Source of the DNA: Propionimicrobium sp. PCR01-08-3
GTDB taxonomy: Bacteria > Actinomycetota > Actinomycetes > Propionibacteriales > Propionibacteriaceae
Reading direction: 5' to 3'
Length of the DNA stretch: 64,000 bases
NCBI RefSeq assembly: GCF_030286045.1
Contig: NZ_CP127390.1
Span: 3,179,482 to 3,243,481 of the forward strand
A program made the translations under genes and the position numbers. The notes under the pieces are model-generated. The model ran no database searches, was not told the DNA's origin, and worked only from the letters and a program-made list of their open reading frames with translations. Numbering within the stretch: the first letter of the stretch is position 1; each line of letters begins with the position of its first letter. Below are positions 7,107-14,834 of this stretch, piece after piece.

Positions 7107-8537
7107 ATGGCTGAGTTAGACGGTGAGGACACCTTCGAAGGTGACATCGGCCGTCGCGCCTCGCGCATCTTGGAAGTCGCCCAGAACTTTGCCGATCAGG
7201 TGCGCCGTGAGGCGGACGAGTACGCGGTCAAGAAGAAGCAGGACGCCGACGACGCGAATGTCGACATCGAACGCATGCACGGCGACATCTCCCGTCAGCA
7301 TCAGCAGGCAGTCGAGCTGAAAGCAGAAGCCGAGCGCACCCGGGATCAGGCCCGCAGCGATGCGGAGTCGCGGATGGATGACGCGCTCGCGCAGGCGAAC
7401 CAGATCACGGCGACCGCCGAGCAACAGGCGAATGACGCCCTCGCCGCGGCGCTCACCGAGGCCGATCAGATCACGGCGGCCGCCAAGGACAAGGCAGAGC
7501 ATCTGGTCTCGCGCACCGAGGCCGAGTCGAAGCAGCTACGCGAACAGGCCGAACACGAGCTGGACGCGGCGCGTGCGTCCATCGCCACCGATACCCGGGA
7601 GATGAACGAGCGGCTCACGGCTCAAAAGGCCGAGGTGGACGAGCAGTGCAGCAAGCTCATCGAGCAGGCGAAGGCCGATGCAGCCCGCATCGTCGAGGAC
7701 GCCCAGCGGGCAGCAGACGAATCCACTGCGCAGGCCGCGGAGCAGGTTGCCCAGGCGAAGGCCGAGGCGCAGTCGATCGTCGACGTGAGCCAGGCCGAAG
7801 CCGAGAAAACCAGGGCAGCGGCCCAGGCCGACTACGAGCGGATCACGGCAGAGGCTCAGCAGCAGCTCGATTGGACGAAGAAGGTCGTCAGCGACCTGCT
7901 GGCCGGTGCGAAGGCAGAGGCCGTGCAAACGGAGGAGAACGCGCGGGCCGCGGCGTCCGAGCACTCCCGCAAGGTGCATCAGAAACTGGAAGTGCTGATC
8001 GCCCGGCAAACCCACACCTTGCGTACTCAGGTCAGGGACGCGCGCGCTCTCAGCGTCGACCTGAAGTCTCAGGCGGAAGCCACCTTGCGCGCTGCCCAGG
8101 CCGATGCCGAGCGCACCCGCACCGAGGCCGAGCAGGCCGCCAACGACAAGGTCGAATCGGCGAACCGAGAAGCCGAGGGCGTAGTCTCGAGGGCGCAGGC
8201 GCAAAAGGCGGAGGCCGAAGACAGCGCCAAGCGAATCCGCGAGCGAGTGAATACCGACCTCACCAAGCTGCGTCAAGACACCTTCGAGCAAACCAGCAAG
8301 ACCCGGGCCGAAGCCGTCCACTTGCTGCGCGAGGCGCGCAACGACGCAGACCGGGTACGCAAAGAGGCCGACGAAATGCTGTGGAAAGCACGTGCCGAAG
8401 TGTCGCGGCTTGCCGCCCGCAGAGACAACATCACCAGCGAACTGGGGCACCTGTCGGGTGTCATCGAGGCGCTGGCCGTACCTGTACCCACGGTTACAGA
8501 TGACGACCGTGAAAATAACCCTGACACCGCCGAATAG
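7107..8537 (+). CDS. Long coiled-coil protein, cytoskeleton-like
   Basis: A 476-aa protein that is almost entirely predicted coiled coil from about residue 25 to 455. It is rich in Ala, Glu, Gln, Arg and Lys, with repeats of the kind AEA..RT..A..DA. The last segment has ARRDNITSELGHL before an acidic tail. Such proteins in actinomycetes (FilP/Scy-type, often mislabelled cellulose-binding) organise polar growth or envelope assembly. The start at 7107 follows CAGAAT-N7-ATG, and an in-frame ATG at 7098 is the alternative. It precedes the DivIVA-domain gene by 15 nt, almost certainly as an operon. Confidence 0.75.
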   Translation: MAELDGEDTFEGDIGRRASRILEVAQNFADQVRREADEYAVKKKQDADDANVDIERMHGDISRQHQQAVELKAEAERTRDQARSDAESRMDDALAQANQITATAEQQANDALAAALTEADQITAAAKDKAEHLVSRTEAESKQLREQAEHELDAARASIATDTREMNERLTAQKAEVDEQCSKLIEQAKADAARIVEDAQRAADESTAQAAEQVAQAKAEAQSIVDVSQAEAEKTRAAAQADYERITAEAQQQLDWTKKVVSDLLAGAKAEAVQTEENARAAASEHSRKVHQKLEVLIARQTHTLRTQVRDARALSVDLKSQAEATLRAAQADAERTRTEAEQAANDKVESANREAEGVVSRAQAQKAEAEDSAKRIRERVNTDLTKLRQDTFEQTSKTRAEAVHLLREARNDADRVRKEADEMLWKARAEVSRLAARRDNITSELGHLSGVIEALAVPVPTVTDDDRENNPDTAE

Positions 8538-8552
8538 CCAAGGAGATCAAAG

Positions 8553-9665
8553 ATGACGGAGGCCTCATTCCGCCTTGTCCGTAAGGGCTACGAGCCCAGC
8601 GAGGTCGAGCAACGGATCAGCCAGCTGCAATCGAACATTCAGCAACTGCAATCCGACCTGACCCGGGCGCACGATGACAACGCCGTTCAGACGGTGGAGA
8701 ACGCGAAGCTCCGCCAGTCGAGCGACGATCTGTCTGCCCGAGTTGAGATGCTGGAGCAGGCGCTACAGGACGCTCGCGCCGAGCGCGACAACGGCGTCCC
8801 GCCGACCTTCAACAACCTGGGATCGCGGATCGGGCAGATGCTGACGCTCGCTCAGGAGGAGGCCGACGAGCTGCGGGCCGACGCTCAATCCGAGGCCGAA
8901 CAGCTGACCTCGGACGCCACGCAGCAGGCTGCCGACGTGGTGGCGAATGCCGAGCGGGAAGCCGCCGACCTGCGCTCGGACGCGGAGACCGAGGCCGCCC
9001 GAACCGTGGAGCAGGCCAAGCAGCAGGCCGATCAGCTCAAGGAAGCCGCCGATGGCGAGGCCACCGCCAGGCTTGAAGAGGCGGAGGCGGTCTATGAGGC
9101 CCAGCGTGCCCAGGCGGCTCAGGCCGCGACCGATTTCGAGCAGACGCTGACCCAGCGGCGAACCGAGGCGATGGCCGAACTGAATGCGGCCCTGGACAAG
9201 AAGACCGGTGAGGTCGAGCTTGCCACCGAGCAGCTGAATCAGGCGCGGGCCGATGCCGAGCGCGCGACCACTGAGGCTCGCGAACAGGCGGCTCAGATCG
9301 TCCGGGAGGCACAGAATCAGGCCAACACGTTGCTGGCCGACGCCAAGCAGCGGGCCGAGGGGATCAGGCAGAATTCGGAACGCGAGTTGGCGGCTGCGAC
9401 CGCCAGGCGCGATTCGATCACCGCGCAGCTGTCGAACGTTCGTCAGATGCTCGGCACGCTCGGTGGTTCGCCGCAGAACTTCATCGACCCGCTGACTCCC
9501 CGGACCGCCGAAGACTGGGCGTCCAAGAAAGAAGCCGAGGAGGCCTTGGAGGCCGAGGAATCGGTCGAGTCCGAAGATGTGGACGAGGATGAGGTGGACG
9601 CCGATGCGGCGGATGCAGCCGAGACTGACGCGGCCGCGGACGAGGAACCCGTCGTCCAGAACTGA
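8553..9665 (+). CDS. DivIVA-domain coiled-coil protein
   Basis: A 370-aa protein. The N-terminus FRLVRKGYEPSEVEQRISQL matches the DivIVA membrane-curvature domain, and continuous coiled coil follows to about residue 300. The segment ATARRDSITAQLSNV resembles the end of the upstream protein. The last ~50 residues are very acidic and Ala-rich. It is probably a scaffold of polar growth or septation. It lacks the compact size of Wag31/DivIVA and is better called DivIVA-like. The start has AAGGAGATC 7 nt ahead. Confidence 0.8.
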   Translation: MTEASFRLVRKGYEPSEVEQRISQLQSNIQQLQSDLTRAHDDNAVQTVENAKLRQSSDDLSARVEMLEQALQDARAERDNGVPPTFNNLGSRIGQMLTLAQEEADELRADAQSEAEQLTSDATQQAADVVANAEREAADLRSDAETEAARTVEQAKQQADQLKEAADGEATARLEEAEAVYEAQRAQAAQAATDFEQTLTQRRTEAMAELNAALDKKTGEVELATEQLNQARADAERATTEAREQAAQIVREAQNQANTLLADAKQRAEGIRQNSERELAAATARRDSITAQLSNVRQMLGTLGGSPQNFIDPLTPRTAEDWASKKEAEEALEAEESVESEDVDEDEVDADAADAAETDAAADEEPVVQN

Positions 9666-9767
9666 CCGCCTATCGCGAGGCGGCGACCTGCGGTTGGCTG
9701 CATCGTCCGGTCGAAGGGTCGAATGCGGCCCCTCATTGAGGTATGGTCCGGCGAGCTCGCGGGACGG

Positions 9768-9792
9768 CTTGGCTACCGCTTAGGTAGCCAAG
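9768..9792. terminator. Terminator hairpin after the coiled-coil operon
   Basis: CTTGGCTACC/GGTAGCCAAG is a perfect 10-bp stem with a GCTTA loop, followed by TTCT. It lies between the convergent DivIVA-like gene and upp, so it could serve both. Confidence 0.65.
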
Positions 9793-9914
9793 TTCTGGGC
9801 GGCGTCCAGAGCGGTGGCCGGATCTGCCGCACTCAGTTGTGCGGCCGGCATCGGCCATCGCTCGCCAGATCAACCGCACCTCAGCAGGGCCGGCAGTTGT
9901 GAGGTGGTCGACGA

Positions 9915-10556
9915 TCAGTCGACGATGCCGTAGAGGCGGTCGCCGGCGTCGCCCAGACCGGGCACGATGTAGCCGTGCTCGTTGAGTTTCTCATCCACGG
10001 CGGCGACGACCAGCGTGGTCTTGATGCTCAGCTTGTCGACCAGCTGGCGGAACTTTTCGACGCCTTCGGGTGCGGCCAGCAGGCAGATGCAGGTGACGTC
10101 GTCCGCCTTGCGCTCGGCCAGGAATTCGACGCATCCGCTCAGCGATCCGCCGGTGGCGAGCATCGGGTCGAGGACGAAGCATTGGCGTCCGGAAAGATCG
10201 TGGGGCAGCCGTTCGGCGTAGGTGAACGGCTTGAGGGTTTCTTCATCGCGGACCATGCCGACGAAGCCGACTTCGGCGGTCGGCATCAGCCGGGTCATGC
10301 CACCCAGCATCCCGAGACCTGCCCGCAAGATCGGCACGACAAGGGGTTTCGGGTCCTGGAGAGCGACTCCCTCGGCCTGTGAGACGGGGGTCTGGATAGT
10401 AATCGGACGCACCCGGACGCCGCGGGTCGCCTCATAGGCCAACAGCGTGACCAGCTCGTCCACGAGATCGCGGAAGGTCGGGCTCTTGGTGTTGATATCG
10501 CGCAAACAAGTCAGCTTATGGGCCACCAGCGGGTGGTCGAGTACCTTAAGATCCAC
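9915..10556 (-). CDS. upp: Uracil phosphoribosyltransferase
   Basis: A 213-aa enzyme of pyrimidine salvage (uracil + PRPP to UMP). The type I PRTase PRPP loop is [15 protein letters not shown]. The family N-terminus ([15 protein letters not shown]), the ILRAGLGM segment and the uracil-binding C-terminus [16 protein letters not shown] are all present. The GTG at 10556 was chosen because the family N-terminus starts there and AAGG lies 8 nt upstream. It is divergent from the deaminase-associated gene. Confidence 0.95.
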   Translation of the reverse strand: MDLKVLDHPLVAHKLTCLRDINTKSPTFRDLVDELVTLLAYEATRGVRVRPITIQTPVSQAEGVALQDPKPLVVPILRAGLGMLGGMTRLMPTAEVGFVGMVRDEETLKPFTYAERLPHDLSGRQCFVLDPMLATGGSLSGCVEFLAERKADDVTCICLLAAPEGVEKFRQLVDKLSIKTTLVVAAVDEKLNEHGYIVPGLGDAGDRLYGIVD

Positions 10557-10679
10557 GGCACTTACCTTGGCACAGCTCCAAGAGAAGTCATAGACGGGGT
10601 GGCAAAGTGACCCCTGACTTTCGATGCGCGGTTGCATCTGCCACCATGGGTGATGTACGCCCAGGTGAGGAGCCAGAAT

Positions 10680-11339
10680 ATGAGCGCTGATGACGAGCAG
10701 TTCGTAGATGCTGAATCCGTTGATACCGATGATCTGGGCGAAGAATTCGACGACCACGATGCCGATCTCGACGGCGGCATCGTGCCCGATGACTACGACG
10801 AACTCGATGACGAAGAGGACGACGGCGATTTCGATGACGATGATGACGATTACGACGATGACTATGAAGACGCCACCGAAGATGAGGTCGACTTCGTCGT
10901 CGCGCTCTATCGTGAGGACGGTGTGGCGGTAGCCACCGAGTTGTCATGGACGCTGGCCAACGATCTGGACGAACTATGCGATCAACTGCGCAGATTGCCC
11001 GGCGATGCCGGCGCGCTGGGGCTGGTCTCGGTCGCGGGACAGTTCTTCGTGCTGTGCCGGGTGCGCGGACGCACGGTTCAGGTGTTGCTGAGTGATTCGA
11101 TCGAGTCCAACGATTGGCCGATCGCGCGCGATGTGATCGACTACCTCGGCATGGAGGTGCCTGACCCGGACGATGACTCCGATGCGGTCGGTGACTTCGA
11201 CATGCTCGCCGATCAAGGGGTCAGCGAGTTCGACATGGAACAGATCGCGAGTGACCCCGACGAGGATTCGGATCAGCTGGTGCGCCAGATCGTCGATCTG
11301 ATGAGGGTTCGGGAAGCGTTCGAGCAGGCCGTCAACTGA
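10680..11339 (+). CDS. tRNA adenosine deaminase-associated protein
   Basis: A 219-aa protein of the actinobacterial family that almost always precedes tadA. Residues ~1–70 are exceptionally acidic (Asp/Glu runs). A globular part with [18 protein letters not shown] and a Leu-rich C-terminal helix follow. Its role is not established; a chaperone or RNA-mimic partner of TadA is conceivable. The start has GGAG about 9 nt ahead. It ends 6 nt before tadA and is clearly co-transcribed with it. Confidence 0.85.
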   Translation: MSADDEQFVDAESVDTDDLGEEFDDHDADLDGGIVPDDYDELDDEEDDGDFDDDDDDYDDDYEDATEDEVDFVVALYREDGVAVATELSWTLANDLDELCDQLRRLPGDAGALGLVSVAGQFFVLCRVRGRTVQVLLSDSIESNDWPIARDVIDYLGMEVPDPDDDSDAVGDFDMLADQGVSEFDMEQIASDPDEDSDQLVRQIVDLMRVREAFEQAVN

Positions 11340-11345
11340 CCCCGC

Positions 11346-11801
11346 GTGAGTAGGTGGGATGGCGCGATGCGGCGCGCGCTGGCGGTCGCCGGCTTGGCCG
11401 CTGAGAGCGGAGACGTACCGGTTGGCGCCGTTGTGTTGTCGGCTGCGGGGGAGGAGCTCGCTGTCGGCGGCAACGAGCGCGAGTTAGATGCCGATGTCAG
11501 CGCGCACGCCGAGATCGTGGCGCTGCGGCGGGCCGCCGGTGTGCTGGGTGACGGTTGGCGGCTGCCCGGTTGCACTCTCGTGGTGACCTTGGAACCGTGC
11601 GCGATGTGCGCAGGGGCGATCGTGGCTTCCCGGATCGAGCGATTGGTCTTCGGGGCCTTCGATCCGAAGGCAGGCGCGGTGACCTCCCTGTGGGATCTGG
11701 TGCGAGATCCTCGGTTGAACCATCGTGTCGACGTGGTCTCTGGCGTCCTTGCGGACGAAGCAGAGGCGCAGTTGAAGGGCTTTTTCGAGTCTCGCCGTTG
11801 A
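11346..11801 (+). CDS. tadA: tRNA-specific adenosine deaminase
   Basis: A 151-aa zinc cytidine/deoxycytidylate deaminase-fold enzyme that makes inosine at position 34 of tRNA-Arg(ACG). Zinc ligands and catalytic Glu are in HAEI and EPCAMCAGA. FGAFDPKAGAV and LNHRVDVVSGVL are typical TadA blocks. The GTG start lies 6 nt after the preceding stop, indicating coupling. The substrate tRNA-Arg(ACG) is encoded at 1044–1116. Confidence 0.95.
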   Translation: MSRWDGAMRRALAVAGLAAESGDVPVGAVVLSAAGEELAVGGNERELDADVSAHAEIVALRRAAGVLGDGWRLPGCTLVVTLEPCAMCAGAIVASRIERLVFGAFDPKAGAVTSLWDLVRDPRLNHRVDVVSGVLADEAEAQLKGFFESRR

Positions 11802-11930
11802 TCGTCGACCGCTCGCAGGTGCAAACCCCTCCGTCACTGCGTGAACGGCGACCCCGCTTTTGGTATCGGCCTTGCTTCGTCAGCCCGCTCGATTGGAAAT
11901 TGGGGCGACCGATGCCGTACCCTAGTCGAC

Positions 11931-12015
11931 GGTGACGTGTCTGAGCGGCCGAAAGAGCTCGCCTCGAAAGCGAGTGTGGTGCAAGCCACCGAGGGTTCAA
12001 ATCCCTCCGTCACCG
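11931..12015 (+). tRNA. tRNA-Ser(CGA)
   Basis: An 85-nt class II tRNA. The acceptor stem is GGTGACG/CGTCACC with discriminator G, the anticodon stem CTCGC/GCGAG, and the anticodon CGA is at 11965–11967. The long variable arm (TGTGGTGCAAGCCACC) and T-loop TTCAAAT are present. It reads UCG codons. Confidence 0.96.
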
Positions 12016-12196
12016 CGAGGAAGGCCGAGAGAAGAACGAGCTTGCTCGTTCTTCCGAGGCCAACGAAGCGGTCGAGAAACTTCGAATACCGCGAGGAAGG
12101 CTGAGAGGAAATCAGGCTTGCTTGTTTTCCCGAAGCTAACGAAGCGGTCGAGACGCAACGCGTCGAACACCGCGGTGTGATGTCGCAGGACGTTGG
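12016..12196. repeat. Duplicated hairpin units after tRNA-Ser
   Basis: Two related units begin GCGAGGAAGGCYGAGAG at 12015 and 12091 (76-bp period), and both end near AACGAAGCGGTCGAGA. Unit 1 holds the perfect hairpin AAGAACGAGC-TT-GCTCGTTCTT. Unit 2 holds a GGAAA…TTTTCC hairpin. The cores resemble the palindromic elements at 35799, 45666 and 45810. Confidence 0.6.
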
Positions 12197-12233
12197 AATA
12201 GGGTGAACCCTCGGTTAGTGGGTTCACCCTATT
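12197..12233 (+). terminator. Terminator of the tRNA-Ser transcript
   Basis: A perfect 14-bp stem (12197–12210 with 12220–12233) with a 9-nt loop is followed by TGTGTTGTT. If it ends the tRNA-Ser transcript, the hairpin units lie inside the primary RNA. No gene is seen from 12234 to 12493. Confidence 0.8.
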
Positions 12234-12493
12234 TGTGTTGTTCCGGGTTGGTAGTCGCGATCGGGGCTGATGGTGGCCGCGAACAACCTCTGCTCGGCCC
12301 ACCCGGAAAGAACAAGCAGTGATCACGACTCGTGATGTTGCGGGACTTTTCTCGTTCTGGTGCCGCATGCGTCGCCGGCCTCCGGCGTGGACTGCTGCTC
12401 CATGTGGCATCGCGCAGACTTGACGGCCGGCGCGACAGGCATAGCCTTGAGACGCACAGGTCCTGTCGGGACGCTCGATGAGGAGGAACGAAG

Positions 12494-12724
12494 ATGCCGT
12501 ACTCACGTAATGAAGACCTTCCTGAAGCCGTGCGCAAAGCACTCCCCAAACACGCCGAAGACATCTACCGGGCGGCTTACAACAGCGCCTGGGATCAGTA
12601 CGAGAGCCCATCGAAGCGCCGTGGCAAGGAGTCCCGCGAAGAAGCCGCTCATCGTGTGGCCTGGGCAGCCGTCAAGGACAAGTACTCCAAGGGCGATGAC
12701 GACAAGTGGCATCCGGACGATTAG
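12494..12724 (+). CDS. ChaB-like protein
   Basis: A 76-aa protein of the ChaB family. It shows the N-terminal DLPEAVRKALPKHAEDIYRAAYNSAWDQY-type helix pair and the AHRVAWAAVKDKYSKG block. ChaB was named as a regulator of the ChaA cation/proton antiporter, but no chaA is adjacent. Actinobacterial homologues are small stress-associated proteins of unknown role. A strong GAGGAGGAA ribosome-binding site precedes the ATG. Confidence 0.85.
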   Translation: MPYSRNEDLPEAVRKALPKHAEDIYRAAYNSAWDQYESPSKRRGKESREEAAHRVAWAAVKDKYSKGDDDKWHPDD

Positions 12725-12785
12725 AGTGACGGTCCCGATAGCACGTGGTAAACAGTTACGCGGCCGCGACGATGGCCTCCGCTCT

Positions 12786-13298
12786 TCACGTGGGCGCGCC
12801 GAACGGCTGTCGGCCGCGAAAATGCTCCAACACCGTGAGCGTCTTGGTCTTGGCGATCTCGGGATGTGCATTCAGTTCGTTGAGAACGAAATCGCTCAGA
12901 TCGGCCGAGTTCTTCGCTGCGATCCGAACCAGCAAGTCGTAGTCGCCTCCGAGGAAGTCGATCGCAATAACACCCGGACGTTCGGCGAGCCGTAAGGCTT
13001 CCGATTTTATTTTGTCGCGAGAGCTCCGTTGGATCTGAACTTGCACGAGTGCCTCGAGGGGGCGTCCGAGGGCGGATAGATCGAAGTCTGCGTGGACGCC
13101 TCTGATGATTCCCGAGTCCATTAATGCCCGTACCCGGGCGTGTGCCGTCGACTCCGCAACCGAGACGGCTTGCGCGAGCGTGCTGTTGGGTATTCGTCCA
13201 CGAGCCATCAGGATGTGCAGAATCAGATGGTCGGTGGCATCTAGGTGACGCGGATCCTTCGGCGCTTTGGCCCTTGCATGATCGACATCGCGACTCAT
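12786..13298 (-). CDS. Lrp/AsnC-family regulator, probable ald regulator
   Basis: A 170-aa protein. The N-terminal winged HTH spans residues ~18–75 (DATDHLILHILM…ARVRALMDSGII) and the RAM effector-binding domain ~85–165 (ALVQVQI…VIAIDFLGGDYDLLVRI). It is divergent from ald with a 125-bp gap, which is the standard arrangement of AldR-type regulators. It would activate ald in response to alanine. The ATG follows TAAGTT by 6 nt, compatible with a leaderless mRNA. Assignment as the ald regulator rests on position. Confidence 0.85.
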   Translation of the reverse strand: MSRDVDHARAKAPKDPRHLDATDHLILHILMARGRIPNSTLAQAVSVAESTAHARVRALMDSGIIRGVHADFDLSALGRPLEALVQVQIQRSSRDKIKSEALRLAERPGVIAIDFLGGDYDLLVRIAAKNSADLSDFVLNELNAHPEIAKTKTLTVLEHFRGRQPFGAPT

Positions 13299-13423
13299 TG
13301 GAAAAACTTATCTCGAAGGATCCTCAGCATAAAACGCGCACGGGTGTCACCAAGGCCAGATTTCCAGAACGCTTTTCACGTGGGGCTTGCAACGGCGCAG
13401 GCCTCCGTAACGGAAGGCAGATC

Positions 13424-14542
13424 ATGAAAATCGGTGTTCCCACAGAAATCAAGAGTCAGGAATCACGCGTCGCCATAACTCCGGCCGGCGTGCATCAACT
13501 GGTTCAGCATGGCCACGACGTCCTCGTCGAGAAAGGTGCAGGGCTCGGATCGGCGATCAGCGACGAGGCTTACGAGCACGCCGGCGCGAAACTCATCGGT
13601 TCGGCTGCCGATACCTGGGGCCAGGCTGACCTCGTCCTGAAAGTGAAAGAGCCCATCGAGTCCGAGTACGGCTACCTGCGTCCGGATATGACCTTGTTCA
13701 CCTACCTGCATTTGGCCGCCGACAAGCCACAGACCGACGCACTCTTGTCGAGCGGAGCCGTATCGATCGCCTACGAAACCGTGCAGACCGATCGCGGCGG
13801 GCTTCCGTTGCTGTCTCCGATGAGCGAAGTGGCCGGACGCCTGTCGACGCTGGTCGGCTCCCAATGCCTGCTCAAGCACCACGGCGGCGACGGCACGCTG
13901 ATCTCGGGAGTGCCTGGCGTGAAGGCCGGCAAAGTCGTGGTGATCGGTGGCGGCACGGCCGGTTACAACGCCGCTCAGATGGCCCACGGCCTGCGCGCCC
14001 AGGTCACCGTTCTCGATGTGAATCTTGAGCGGCTCGCCCAGCTCGATTCCGAATTCCATGGTTCGGTGTCGACTGTCGCGTCCACCTCATATGCGATCAA
14101 CGACGCAATCGCGGACGCTGATCTGGTCATCGGTTCGGTGCTGATTCCTGGCGCCAGGGCGCCCAAGCTGGTCACCAACGAGATGGTGGCGGCAGCCAAG
14201 CCCGGTTCGGTCTTCGTCGACATCGCCGTCGATCAGGGCGGCTGCTTCGCCGATACCCATGCGACCACTCACGCCGAGCCGACCTACCAGGTGCACAACA
14301 GCATCTTCTATGCCGTGGCGAACATGCCCGGCGCCGTCCCTGTCACATCCACCTATGCGCTCACGAACGCGACGTTGCCCTACGTGACGAAACTGGCGGA
14401 CCTCGGCTGGCGTGAGGCGCTGTGCCGCGACAAGACCCTGGCTCGCGGCCTGTCGACGGCTGCCGGCGAGCTCACCAGCGAGCCGGTTGCGCTGGCCTGG
14501 GGCCACAGCTTCACCTCCGCCGCACACGTGTTGGCGGCCTGA
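13424..14542 (+). CDS. ald: Alanine dehydrogenase
   Basis: A 372-aa NAD-dependent enzyme interconverting L-alanine with pyruvate and ammonia. Catalytic residues are at canonical positions: R15, K75 in KVKEP and H96 in YLHLA. The Rossmann motif is GGGTAGYNAAQMA. The C-terminal VNATLPY-type helix (TNATLPYVTKLA) is also conserved. The ATG has GGAAGG 6 nt ahead. That Shine–Dalgarno sequence lies in the 3' arm of a small hairpin at 13401–13418. With the downstream permeases it forms an alanine-use locus. Confidence 0.96.
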   Translation: MKIGVPTEIKSQESRVAITPAGVHQLVQHGHDVLVEKGAGLGSAISDEAYEHAGAKLIGSAADTWGQADLVLKVKEPIESEYGYLRPDMTLFTYLHLAADKPQTDALLSSGAVSIAYETVQTDRGGLPLLSPMSEVAGRLSTLVGSQCLLKHHGGDGTLISGVPGVKAGKVVVIGGGTAGYNAAQMAHGLRAQVTVLDVNLERLAQLDSEFHGSVSTVASTSYAINDAIADADLVIGSVLIPGARAPKLVTNEMVAAAKPGSVFVDIAVDQGGCFADTHATTHAEPTYQVHNSIFYAVANMPGAVPVTSTYALTNATLPYVTKLADLGWREALCRDKTLARGLSTAAGELTSEPVALAWGHSFTSAAHVLAA

Positions 14543-14696
14543 TCGGGTCTGTACCCGGCTCGGACCAAGCTCGGATCCACGCCATATGGACACGCAGTAG
14601 CGAAAATCGTCGGAATCGGATTCGAAGACTCTTCGATCACGCGCATCGCTGGCATCGGTGAATCCGGGTCTTGACCAAGGCACCTTGAGCAGGCGC

Positions 14697-14758
14697 CCCG
14701 GGAGGCCGTCTTAATCACGACCGGTTGTGCGAACGCGATCGGGACGGTTCCTCCCGGG
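14697..14758 (+). promoter_or_regulatory. Structured leader/terminator hairpin before the first permease
   Basis: CCCGGGAGG (14697–14705) pairs with CCTCCCGGG (14750–14758). The stem continues inward as CCGTC/GACGG after a TT bulge. It lies 155 nt after ald and 76 nt before the permease start. It could be an attenuator or the ald terminator. I see no resemblance to a known riboswitch. Confidence 0.45.
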
Positions 14759-14834
14759 CCCATCCGGGCGGGCGCCGGCATCGATCGACATTGCCGCCTC
14801 GAAAATTTCTGCTTGGAAACAAAGGAGTTCCCTC

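Noticed and set aside
11931-12196. Phage or integrative-element attachment site at tRNA-Ser
   Set aside because: No integrase, no duplicated tRNA 3' end and no foreign-looking genes follow; the repeats are hairpin units, not a tRNA fragment.
14543-14834. Glycine riboswitch ahead of the CycA-type permease
   Set aside because: A hairpin is present, but I cannot find the tandem glycine aptamer core features.
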